Source of the DNA: Ephemerocybe angulata
Taxonomy: Eukaryota > Basidiomycota > Agaricomycetes > Agaricales > Psathyrellaceae
DNA length: 64,000 bases
Reading direction: 5' to 3'
Assembly: GCA_013368325.1 (NCBI GenBank)
Contig: JAACJK010000008.1
Span: 496,001 to 560,000 of the forward strand
Part shown: positions 10,201 through 20,226 of the stretch, piece by piece
Layout of the letters: each line of letters opens with the position of its first letter
Numbering within the stretch: position 1 is the stretch's first letter
Program-made: the position numbers and the translations under genes
The notes under the pieces: model-generated
What the model was told of the DNA's origin: nothing
The model's database searches: none
What the model saw: only the letters and a program-made list of their open reading frames with translations

Positions 10201-11586
10201 TTGGCAGAAGGGCGGTGATGGATAGACGGACTGCGATAGCGGTCTCGTCGTCCATTGGCGCGGTGGCGGGTGGAATCGTCGGAATCGACAATCCTATCAT
10301 CGTCACTGGGAGCAGTACGTCAGGGCAATTCGGTCACCAGTTAAAAGAGTACTACTCACATGAAAGAATCCTCATAGTCGTACTCGTCCAGATCTTTCAT
10401 CTCCTCATCTTCACAGCTAACTGGATTGTCATCCTCTTCCACAGCTTCGTCATCGACGAACAAAGAGAGGCTGTCTGCGCTGTTCGTGGAGTAGTGCGGC
10501 CTGGCGAGGTCGGCTTGGGACGACTGCTTGCGTTTCCTGGAAGTTATGGCATCGGTGATGATGTCGGCCATAGATGGGAGGCTAAGGAAGGTACTCGTAA
10601 GTGTGGTTGAACATCGCTCAGCCAATTCCAAGACTTACTCGACATCCGTTGAGAGAACGGGAGTAGGTGAGCGCCTGGCATGGTGACGAGGCTTTTTGGT
10701 TCTGGGAACACGGCGTCAAAGGTGAATAGGTTTCATATGAAGGTTGTATACTCACCTCTTGTCACTAGACGGACTCAGCCCTTTCTTTCGCTTCGAGGAC
10801 GAGGACGGATTGGGTAGGTATTCGTCACTGTCTGACGACACCACGGCCGCTGATTTGGAACGCCTAGTGTGTTTAGACCTATTCAACCGGATATAAGTAA
10901 AACGGGTCATTTGATCGTCCAAGGAAGACCATACCTTGAAGGGGTGCGAAGGAGTGAAGACTGGGGCGGCGGGGTGGTGCCTGGGTCGGGGAGAGGACGT
11001 CCCTCAGAGTGGGCGCCATCCTGGTCAATCTTATCGCCCTCTTCAGATTCAAACGGGCGGTTACGCTCGACTGAATCGCAAGATACGGCGAGCCTGTGGT
11101 GGAAGGTGAGAGAAGGATGTGGTGGGATAACGTTCGGGACTGACCTGGCAGACCGTCGGACTCGAGCCGGGGAAGTCCCATCACGCATCGCCTGAACGGT
11201 GGCAATTCGGGATCGGACCGGTGCCCTGCCTCGGTACGAAGGGTCATCTGGATCCTCTTGGGGGCTACAAAGCAGTTGTAAGTCAGAACGTACCATGAGG
11301 CGGAACGGTACTCACATTTCATCTCCAGAAGTCACAATGGAGAATTCTTCGTCCCCTTCGCGCCTTTGCTTGGATTCGAGCCATTTTTTGATACGCTGGC
11401 GACCTTCAGTGCCCTCGATTGAGTAACGACGAGAACGACTTTCACGTCTTTCGGGCGATCGGCGCTGCGGATCCTGGTCGTCATTAGACCTATAAGAAAC
11501 AGTGTAAGTCCACACAGCGGGCCAAGTTTCTGACTAGACACTTACCTTGATGAGGTGGAAAGAGAACGAGAGCGATTGGCAGACAT
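7243..11586 (-). CDS. Large 17-exon lineage-specific protein with Arg/Ser-rich N-terminus
   Basis: Joined exons (high to low): 11586-11546, 11489-11316, 11264-11145, 11093-10935, 10863-10756, 10701-10639, 10581-10360, 10305-9535, 9485-9444, 9393-9091, 9054-8905, 8852-8724, 8700-8254, 8201-8109, 8060-7678, 7628-7506, 7454-7243. They total 3,540 nt, a 1,179-residue protein, with every junction in frame. Residues 1-900 are disordered, rich in Arg, Ser, Asp, His and Lys; the 771-nt exon is full of RS, RD and RH pairs. The last 280 residues look folded: NFSAWADWIPHMN, FYCATNPPVPLI, a Gly/Asn-rich linker, and a C-terminal GGEIPYGSFIMVGYTMTIY...CNLQWVIIIG. I recall similar C-terminal ends in multicopy Agaricomycete proteins of unknown function. 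Fourteen of the 16 introns are phase 2. Confidence 0.75.
8724..9110 (-). repeat. Tandemly duplicated exon-intron units inside the 17-exon gene
   Basis: Exons 8852-8724 and 9054-8905, and the end of exon 9393-9091, share sequence through exon, donor and intron. The protein shows TKVDKNDAKGKGKARME, TKVDKTDAKGNGKAKME and a diverged DKTETKPKGRTNRE. Exon ends are 181 and 186 bp apart. In the youngest-looking copy the acceptor CAG of the neighbouring copy reads CAA, and the usable acceptor is now 21 nt inside, still in frame. Confidence 0.8.
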
Positions 11587-12167
11587 AGTCGTTTTACGGG
11601 GCGATATCTTGGGCAAGTGGCAGAAGATAGGAAGGTTAGGATGAAAATCGACACCTGTGAGCGGGTGCGCTTTTATAGATGGAAAGAGTCGCTCCTGAGA
11701 GATTTGCCGCGTCGATCGTTAGACGAGTCATGGCATGAAAAATCGTGGTATTGGCTGCAATTCAACTCCCCAAAAATGTGCCGCCCCGATCGTAAGGCGA
11801 GTCAGCCATGGTAAGTTCTGCCACTCACCATCGCGGCCCATGGATACACTCAATATAATACAGAGCCGTTTGCGTTAGGATTGTCAGCGAGGAAAGCATG
11901 CGTAGGTGCCCGGTCTGTAAAACAAGCGCCCGTTCCCGGTAATCAATTTAAGACGATGACTCATGGGGTTGAAAATCAGGGCAGCCGAACAATTGCCGAG
12001 CGGAGCCAAATATGTAACCGATCGTGTGCCATATCGCAAGGCCCAACTTGTGCATCAACCATGAACCCTCCTCTGGCAGTGGGGACTTAAAAGGCGGCGA
12101 TGTAAGTACAACTTGGCGGAAACGCTTCGCTCGACACTCCTTGAACTTGCCTTGAACCACCGTCGCT
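11587..12167. other. Intergenic region between two divergent genes
   Basis: About 580 bp separate the starts of the 7243-11586 gene (-) and the 12168-13388 gene (+), so it should hold both promoters. It has an imperfect direct repeat: TCGATCGTTAGACGAGTCA at 11712 and CGATCGTAAGGCGAGTCA at 11787. I see no ORF worth calling and no clear TATA box. Confidence 0.5.
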
Positions 12168-13388
12168 ATGAACTATCGATACGACGCCGATGGAGCACGT
12201 AAGTTCGACCACTGTTTATCTTGGCTTTCCGTCCTGACTGTCTCTCCAGGATTGTGGCTGGACTCCTATATCCAGCGCAGCCGCCAGATAGCTGATACCT
12301 TGCAAACCCTCCAAGTGAGTAATATGTGTTTAAGGCTAGTAGCGTCGTACTTACGACATCTTCTAGATTGCGTCTTCCTGCTCTATTACCCAGTACGCTG
12401 AGCCCCCAAGCCTCCGGCTGACGAGAACGGTTGGCGAGGAGATGGAGGAAGTGACGGTGACTGTACCGGGGATTATATGTTCGAAGACCTTGCCCCCGAT
12501 CCATGGACCTTTGTGAGCGCTTTGAGTTCCTATTTCTTTCCTACAGCTGACAAAGTGCGCAGGCGGGCTTCCGATCCTGACCATGTGCGGTACCTTCGAC
12601 AGTTTGTCCGCCTGACTGGGTTAGGTTCGCATGGGTTTAGAGCTCAGGAGGAAGTCGTATCGAGTGTGTTGGGGCAGTTTGAGGGATCCCCCGAGGTCTC
12701 GGCGCTTGACGACATGAACTTTGGTCAATACGAGGGTCACTCCTGTCTGGATCTACATGCTCGATATCTCACTGAGCGGCGATATGCCCCGGGGCTACCT
12801 CACATTCCCTTCACCCCCGATATTGACCCTGATCATGTTCTCGAAGAATTGCGAGATACGAAGTTCATTCGCATCGAGGACAACATCGTCCAATACTCTC
12901 GGAAGGTCGACGATGGAAATGGATCGTTTCAGTGGGTACCCTACTTCCTTTCCAATAGTACGGTGTTTAACAATGGTCTAGCTACGTACCGATGTGCCCT
13001 TCGGGTTTCAAGGAGGGCGATATCGTTGAAGCGGTGGGATCCTTTGTCGCATATCCAACAAGAGATCCCGGGCACTACCGTCTCGTTTTTTGCCTACGTG
13101 CACTCACGATGCTCAACAGCACATTCAGAGAGGTACGCTGAACTCCTTCCTACCATGATCAGATATTGAACTGACTGTTCCTAGGATTCACGAATAAAGA
13201 GAGCGTCTTGGCTCGACTCAAGAAAGAAGGAACCGCGGAAGAAGGTTAAACATCCGAGTATTTCGTCTCTGCGCCGCAGTTATATTCCCTATGGCCGGAG
13301 CGTTGCGACCGAAAGAAGTGCAGATGAGTCCATGACGGACGTCTCGGCAAACGATGGAAACTCAAGTGTCGGGCGCGGAGAGAGGTAG
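12168..13388 (+). CDS. Lineage-specific 321-residue protein (FKEGDIVEA family)
   Basis: Six exons: 12168-12198, 12250-12314, 12367-12512, 12563-12931, 12982-13132 and 13185-13388, total 966 nt, 321 residues, all junctions in frame with introns of about 50 nt. The central part has MNFGQYEGHSC and FIRIEDNIVQYSRKVDDG; then a conserved-looking block, GFKEGDIVEAVGSFVAYP, and CLRALTMLNSTF. The C-terminus is basic (KKEPRKKVKHP). From memory this central block is typical of a multicopy Agaricomycete family without known function. The block reads like a small beta-barrel, but that is inference. It is divergent from the 7243-11586 gene. Confidence 0.75.
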
Positions 13389-13470
13389 ATGATTCACTGT
13401 CAATTGCATGGTCTTTATTGTACCGTAGAATACAAGAAAAGTATATCATTGTTGCATGGAACGGAGACAC

Positions 13471-14712
13471 CTAAGGCCCAAGACGTTCACCTACAGACAA
13501 GGTTATAGCGATGTTGTGCGGGGCTAGCCTCTCGCGCTGGGTCCGCAGCCACTGATCTGATTCGGGAGTCCATTGAGGGATGGAAACCGAAATGCGACGG
13601 AGAGCAACATACGCCTCTGCCACGGAGACAATGTCGCCGATGAAGTGGTCTACCTGGGTAAGTATAGAGAAGTCGGGTTCGTTTGGGCGAATCGAGATGA
13701 ATGGGAGAGGGGGACAAATGAGGACGATCTCCTGGAGGTGAATGTTCGGGTTCCTAGGCAGAGCCGATATCTTCGTTTCGAGAAGAACGATGAGCTTCTC
13801 GAGAGCTGAGAAGCGAGGGAAGACCGACCACGCCCGGATACAGCGATGGTGATGACTCGGAACGCTGAGTATCGTGAGCAGCGGCCCATGAAGGTCGAGG
13901 AATGTCCCAGGGAGCTGCATATCAGTCAGGATGTCCAACCGTGCGAGATTAGGCAGCCCTGATTCAACCGAAAGAGCAGAGAGTAGTGTGGTAAGAGATG
14001 TAGAAGAAGGCTGCTCAATATCATTGGCCTGCCTACGGAACCCTCCAATTGACAACCATTTCAACGAGGGGAAGAGGGGGGCCGGGGATGGGGTGGACCC
14101 TCCGGCACTGAGGAAGACGGTGACTTGGAGGCGTTCCAGCTGGGGTACCATGAGGGAAAGGAGCTTCAAGTCACCCAGCGTGACTGCAAAGGTCGGGCTA
14201 GAAAAGAGAACACCTGTGAGGGAGGCGGGGAATGGAGAAGAGTGAGGATTTGACATGAGCAAGCTGGGAGGGAGGTCGTAGAAGTAACGGAAGCTTCGTG
14301 TGCGACCCGAAAATATGATTGTTTCAAGGTTGGACATCGGAGCAACGAGACTGGGAATGAATCCCCAAAGGACGGGATCTTCGGCAGCCAGGTCGAGGCA
14401 TCGAATGAGCTCTGCGGGACGGCGTGTTTCGCCGGGGTAGTTTGTCCGTCGATGGACTGCCTTCAGGACTTGAAGGAAAGGTTCCCGCGATTTCAGAATT
14501 ACGGCCTGCCAAGATATGTCGCTCGCAACGGAGTAAAGCAAGGAAGCGGCACAAAGGAGCTCTGGGGCGGTCCAGTCGAAGGAAGAAACATTGGTGGTCG
14601 GTGCTTCCAGTGGAAGTGGTCCGGCGATTGGGTTTGTGTCGTAGTAGAGCGGGTGACAGGAACGAAGCAGAGCAATGTTCCTGAGAATTTCATTTGGTAA
14701 AGCAGGCTGCAT
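13471..14712 (-). CDS. F-box/LRR-like protein
   Basis: A single exon of 413 residues from the ATG at 14712. The frame is open back to 14823, but the ATG at 14712 gives the usual short lead into the F-box (QPALPNEILRNIALL). The rest has repeated leucine-rich segments of LRR type, such as LERLQVTVFL, LARLDILTDM and LEKLIVLLETK. This architecture marks substrate adaptors of SCF ubiquitin ligases. The family is greatly expanded in Agaricomycetes. A TATATATTG lies about 50 bp upstream (minus strand). Confidence 0.7.
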   Translation of the reverse strand: MQPALPNEILRNIALLRSCHPLYYDTNPIAGPLPLEAPTTNVSSFDWTAPELLCAASLLYSVASDISWQAVILKSREPFLQVLKAVHRRTNYPGETRRPAELIRCLDLAAEDPVLWGFIPSLVAPMSNLETIIFSGRTRSFRYFYDLPPSLLMSNPHSSPFPASLTGVLFSSPTFAVTLGDLKLLSLMVPQLERLQVTVFLSAGGSTPSPAPLFPSLKWLSIGGFRRQANDIEQPSSTSLTTLLSALSVESGLPNLARLDILTDMQLPGTFLDLHGPLLTILSVPSHHHRCIRAWSVFPRFSALEKLIVLLETKISALPRNPNIHLQEIVLICPPLPFISIRPNEPDFSILTQVDHFIGDIVSVAEAYVALRRISVSIPQWTPESDQWLRTQRERLAPHNIAITLSVGERLGP

Positions 14713-15002
14713 GGTGATACGTGAAGTGGGGAAGAGGTGTGACAAATGTTTGTGAACGAGTATATATTGGACGAGTATCTGAGACTGTTTGACTGGAGGC
14801 AATCGAAGAAAGGAGGTGGTCACAAGTTGGCTCGAAGTCGAGAAGGAAACAATGCTGAAATACTAGATCAATGCCCGAGGGCCTAAGCATGAAATTCTGA
14901 GGCGAGCGGCGTAAATTGGGTATAGGGCGCGCAGTAATATCGAGTCTGAGGAGTGGTGGTGGCCAGTGCAGCAAGACAGGGGCGAAACTTCTATATCCAA
15001 AC

Positions 15003-15035
15003 GTCACATGGTAAGTCACATGGCAAGTCACATGG
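15003..15035. repeat. Three tandem copies of a 12-bp repeat
   Basis: GTCACATGG begins at 15003, 15015 and 15027, spaced by TAA or CAA. It lies in sequence that replaces the missing 3' end of the neighbouring P450 pseudogene. Confidence 0.9.
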
Positions 15036-15107
15036 CCTGCGATTGATGGGATTCTTGGCACTTTTCTGGCCGGGTACAAGTACCCGAGCCATTAAAATGG
15101 CCTCGGA

Positions 15108-17500
15108 AACGAAGAACGCACTCATCTCGAGCTGAGCAAACTTGAACCCGATGCAAGACCTACTCCCACCCAAAAACGTCATCCTAAAACAAAGCAGACG
15201 TCCATTCAGCCCATATCGTGATGGTAAGCACGGGCGCTTAACGAGCCACTTACAAATGGGAGTACACTCCAGGGACACGAGCTTCAACAAGACTCTCCGG
15301 GAGAGGCTTGAGCCATCGCTCCGGCTTCCACTCGGTCGCATCAGGACCCCAAAGCGCAGGGTCGCGGTTGCAGTGGTGCGGCGAGATGAGGATGGAGGTG
15401 CCTTTTGGTACGAGGACTTCGTGCAGGTCGCGACCGTCTGTGGATTTGATGGGATTGGCGAGAGGGAGGATGGCGTCTTGTGTCGCGCTGAGGTGCATGT
15501 GGATTTAGTTCGATTTCGAGTGAGGATCTTCGTAATAAGACTTACACCCTCATTAGGATTGGGACGGGGGCGTGCCTAAGAAGCGGGGTAAGGAATCATG
15601 GATCTCAGGTCTCAAAGTTGAGGAGTGCTTACAGCCGGAGTGTCTCTCGACAGATAGCATCCAGGTACGGAAGCGCTGTCAAGTTCTCGTAGTCCAGTTC
15701 CTCACCGTGGATAAAGTGGGCTTCCTGAATTTCTTTTCGCAATTTGTCTTGAACATCCTGATGCGTAGCGAGGAGGTGGAGGATCCTCGAAAGTGCATTC
15801 GATGTCGTATCCATTGCTGCAAAAGTAAGTGTCCTATCAGCAGGCGTTCAAGCCTATCAGCACAAGCGACTTCGGATATTCTCTAAATGCAGAAGCTTAC
15901 GATACTTGGCCAATAAGCTCGTTATCTGGGAGCCTGTCTTCTTCAGAAGCAAGCATGTTTGCTTTGACTACAATCAAAGCCAGATCAGCCATTCAAAGGT
16001 CACACTAAACCTCGCTCATAAACGTACCCAAAACACTCATAATATCCTTCCCCCCACCGATCCTCTCAGTAGCCGCAATCCCCCCTTCCTTAATCGCCTG
16101 CTTAGTCTTCTCAAAGATCTCAACAGACGTGCTATGCATCACATCGACCATGTCCCTGACTTCATGCAACGCCTTCCAGGGCAAAAAGTCGACTACTGCA
16201 CGCTGAAAGCGGCGAGATCCCCAATTATGCACAATGGGCAGGAGAAGGAATCGGCCGATGAGGAGCCCGGTGTTGTTCATAGCGGCTCTGTGGGGGCGGG
16301 TGGTCAGAACTTAGACCTTTGATATGGACGATGAATAAAGTCACAGTGGGCTTATGGTACGTACGTCCAATTCTTCATGGAATGACCGAAGCGATGCTCG
16401 GGAGCACCGATTTCAAGCGTGTCGAACGAGTACCCGAACCCGCTTTGGCCGATGATTTCCAGTGCACATCGAGTCAACCATGGGAGAAGGTCGATCTGGG
16501 ACCCCGGTCAGGAGTCAGCCTAGGGTACTAGCTGTATCATAGCTGAATTCTTACCTCCTTCTCAGTCTCATTCAGCTTGGTGAGCGAGTCACGAAGCTGC
16601 ATTCACATCCTCGTAAGTGTCTTTAGCCAATATTTGCATGGGAAGATACTGACCTTTCGGACAACGCTGTAGAATGTCGGAGCTGAGTTGTTGAAACAAG
16701 TCAGTCACTGAGAACTGAAGCTATATGAGTCTACATACTCATGTCCCGCATATGAGCAATCGAGAACACAGGGTTCAGGACCTTCCTTTGCCTGCGATGG
16801 TGGTCCCCTGGTTCCGAACGACGATCAGTTGGACATCTCTGCAAGCAGTGGAGGTAAGGACAGACCCAGCGTTGCTAATAGTCCTACTCCAAATGTTCTC
16901 CCATTCATTCTAAGTTCCCAAATCAACTTCCGACGTAGACTCCCCACTTCAACTTGAATAGAAGAACTTACATGAGGAGCTCGTCAGGTTCTTCCCAGAG
17001 GTGTTGGTCCTTGAGCACAATATGCTGGAGCGCCTTCGAGTCGTATGTATACAGAAGGTCCGCCTGTCAATCTGGTCATCAGGAAAAGTGGACTCCGTAG
17101 CCATTGGGAATCATCCGAGAACGCACATTCCATAACGCGTGTATCTTAAAGAGACTTCCGTCTACGAAGATTTCGGGAATCAGAACTTCAGAAGTCGTCC
17201 TGTTCAGGCGGAGACTATGATTCAGAGACTCACAGATCTTCGCAAGGTTGTCGATGTAAGCTTCATTACTGGAAGTGCCATTGGTGAAGATGTTCATCAT
17301 GTTTCCTGTATCGCAAAGTTCAGCGCAAATGCCACCCTTACACTGGCATACGGGTCTGCGCAGACGTACCTGTACATCGAGTCCCTAGGCGGACCAGCAA
17401 CAATCGAAAGTTGGTTCTTCCCAAAGACATACTTCCACACGCGCCAAGCAAGCCATGTTCCAACTGGAACCAGCAGCAGCTGGGGAGAAAGGGAAGACAT
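15108..17500 (-). pseudogene. Cytochrome P450 pseudogene, 3' truncated and frameshifted
   Basis: Paralogue of the P450 at 20227-22807. Recognisable parts in order: N-terminal anchor (LLLVPVGTWLAWRVW), C-helix DHHRRQRKVLNPVFS, I-helix MDTTSNALS, K-helix ETLR, PERW and the heme loop FLGGSRSCIG. There are two lesions. At the exon 1 donor it reads GACTCGATGTACAG where the paralogue reads GACTCGATACTTACAG, 2 nt more, so exon 2 is out of frame. Homology stops near 15108, some 30 nt into the last intron, so the C-terminal exon of about 45 residues is missing. All other exon frames look intact, so the lesions may be recent. Confidence 0.75.
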
Positions 17501-17535
17501 GGAACCGCAGCTACACGTGTTTGAGTGACCTTTGA

Positions 17536-17543
17536 TATATATA
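17536..17543 (-). promoter_or_regulatory. TATA box of the P450 pseudogene
   Basis: TATATATA lies 36 bp upstream of the ATG at 17500. The same box and flanks occur upstream of the paralogue (22842-22849). Confidence 0.55.
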
Positions 17544-18435
17544 CTCCCTGATAGCTGCCACGTAAAGGGTGTCTCCCTGCAGCCCGCTCCCGAATTAGCG
17601 GGTATAGCGCCCATTCTCGGCTCCTTGCGCTACCCGTGCTTTTCCTCGAGAAAAGTGCGCGACATCCCACCGAGTATGACTGACGGCTCGCCCCGAACTC
17701 TGCGGGACTGAGGTGAATTATTGGCCTGACGGAAAATAGGCGTTTTATAGAGGTACTAGCGGGTTTTGGCTACGGGCGTTGATAGCGTGACCACATTGTG
17801 GCCATGAGGAACCAGGGTTCGCGTTCCCTGAAACGACGACGAAACGAAACGAAGCTTTGTACGACCCATTTGCAACTAGGAATTCGCTCTGGGCGGTGGG
17901 GGTTGTGGCGAGGTTGAGAAGGAAGAGGGCCTCCGTCGCTGATTGAACTTCAACGATCGGCCATCAGCTGGACACGGCACAAGCCCCGGGAATCAGGAGC
18001 TGGTAAGCGCTCGTTGAACGCGACGAACCACCGCAGCGGCTGGCGCTCATCTATGTACGTCGAGACCTTTTGTCCCGCTCAAGCTGCCGCGGCAGGTGCT
18101 TACAGAGATGAATCATGAGACTCTGGAATTGTAAGTGTGCTTCGGCAAGGCATTTTCAACTGGCATTGGTAATACGATGCTGACAGATATATACAAGATA
18201 TACATACCTCTGCACATTGGACGACGTTAGTGTGGTATCCAATTTGGGCCGAGGAGCGCGAGACCACCGATTGAATTTGGGCTTGAAACGAGCGCCCGTC
18301 ACGGCTAAGCCACACCGGTACCGGCATTCGATGGTCGATGTTGTAACCCGCAATTACAAACCATATGTGGGAGTTTACTCGAGACTATAAATTGGGGCAA
18401 AAAGCAACAGATATCCATAAATCAGACCCACTGCA
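17544..18435. other. Intergenic region, no gene seen
   Basis: About 890 bp. The first 340 bp are diverged copies of sequence upstream of the second P450 (22855-23600). No coding frame with supporting features was found. Confidence 0.5.
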
Positions 18436-19715
18436 ATGTCCCCAACTACCCAGAAAGCTCTCATACTCGAGAAAAAGTTCGGAAACTTCGTCGTGACCTC
18501 CTCTTTCCCTGTCCCAAAGCCGAAGAAAGACGAAGTTCTCGTCAAGATCCACGCTGCTGCGCTCAACCCTATTGACTGGAAAGTCCAGAAGACGGAAACG
18601 TATAGCAGCTTACTCGACATATACCCCTCTGTTCTCGGAGAGAATGTTGCAGGTGAAGTGGTAGAGCTTGGTGAGGGCGTCTCCGAGTTGGTGATAGGCG
18701 ATAGAGTGTAACTCCAAAACCTTTTACTGGCTGACGGTAGCTGATAATACTGCCCCCAGGTTTTTCGAAGGTGTCCTGAATCAAAGCGAGCATAATGGCT
18801 ATCAAGAATACACCACAGCTGATGTCCTGACCCTAGCGAAGGTTAGGTTATCCCTCCCATAGGGGTGAGTTCTTTATACTAACTCTCCCTTTGTAGATTC
18901 CTTCGAAGATATCCTATGAAGAAGCGGCATCCTTTCCTACAGCCTTGACTACAGCTTACGTTGGTTTGTACAACGCCCGCCCCCATGGTCTGGGTTTCGA
19001 ACCCCCAGTTACAGAAGCCGGGAAAGGTAAATATGCAGGTGTACCCCTCGTTATTATTGGAGGGTCATCATCCGTAGGGCAATTCGGTGAGAAAGACGCT
19101 CCCAGAAGCTGTGATGAGTGGAAAGGTCTAACCTATTTGGCCAGTTATTCAGCTTGCCAAACTCTCGGGCTTCAGCCCCATCATCACCACCTCGTCCTTG
19201 AAGCACGAGGAGTACCTCAAGTCGCTCGGCGCCACCCACGTCCTCGACCGCCACGAGCCCTTGACGACGGAGCGGATCCAGTCGATTACGGACCTACCGA
19301 TCAAAGCGATTTACGACGCCATCTCAGATTCAGAGTCGCAGGATCGCAACCTGGACCTCTTAGCACCTGGAGGGGATTTTGCGATAGTTCTGTTTCCCGA
19401 ACCAAAGCTCGTGGAGAGGGCATCCAAGGAGAACAAGAGGCTCTCTGTTGTCATAGCTGTTAAGGTTCTCCCGGAGAATGTTCAGATAGTGAGGCAAGCA
19501 TGGCCGCACTTTGAGCCATGGTTGGAAAATGGGGACGTCAAGGTTAGTGATAGTCGGTGTCTGCCTTGATACATTCTAACGCTGTCTTTGTTTAGCCCCT
19601 CCGTGTCGATATCGTTCCCGGCGGCCTAAATGGTGTTGTAGATGGGCTGAAGAGGATGCAAGATGGGAAGGTTTCTAGGGTCAGGTTGGTTGTTCGCCCA
19701 CAGGAGACAGCCTAG
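18436..19715 (+). CDS. MDR-superfamily oxidoreductase (quinone/enoyl reductase-like)
   Basis: Five exons: 18436-18707, 18760-18841, 18897-19086, 19145-19542 and 19596-19715, total 1,062 nt, 353 residues, the usual MDR length. The GroES-like N-terminal domain has VKIHAAALNPIDWK and GENVAGEVVELGEGV. The Rossmann domain has VIIGGSSSVGQF, LAKLSGFSPIITTSS and LKSLGATHVLD. The cysteine cluster of zinc alcohol dehydrogenases is absent, so this is a zinc-independent, NADPH-dependent quinone oxidoreductase or trans-enoyl reductase type, as often found in fungal secondary-metabolism clusters. It sits between two P450 copies on the opposite strand, which suggests a linked oxidative pathway; the substrate is unknown. 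Confidence 0.85.
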
Positions 19716-20226
19716 ACCCAGAAGTTTGCAACCCATGTCTACTCTTAAGCGATGTAGTCAGCTAGTATGACGACCACCTTCAATCAAATGTACCGTTCTA
19801 TACCTTGGAAGTTGGGAAATCCTATCCAGTATGAGCCCAATTGCGTGTAAGATGCAAGTCCAGGACCCGGACACCAGCGCTTAAATCATGACATCGCGAG
19901 CATTAGTGGAGAGACTAGAGTTATGGACTCCGGACAGGGATCGTATCATTAGCTCCCACTTACTCCATGCAAGCCTGTGACCGAGAAATGTAAAGTAAGG
20001 CTCATTATCGAGGACTGGCAGCACCAGGAAGGATTGCTGATGCCGAGTATGCTGGTGGGCGCTTATCATTGACAAGCAGGCAATTAATTGGTGCAACTAG
20101 GAGAGTGAAAGGCGACAGCTGATGTAGGCCGGAGTGGTAGCCGTGATTACGAGCTCGAGGTATGCTCCCTACAATATCCTGAAGACGCCCAACAATGCTG
20201 GGTACACTAAATCCGACTGTGCCCTT
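19716..20226. other. Intergenic region, no gene seen
   Basis: About 510 bp between the convergent 3' ends of the MDR gene (+) and the second P450 (-). Nothing recognisable. Confidence 0.5.

Noticed and set aside
9930..10610. Plus-strand ORF of 226 codons rich in hydrophobic residues
   Set aside because: Antisense of the Arg/Ser-rich exon on the minus strand, which joins its neighbours at consistent phase-2 junctions.
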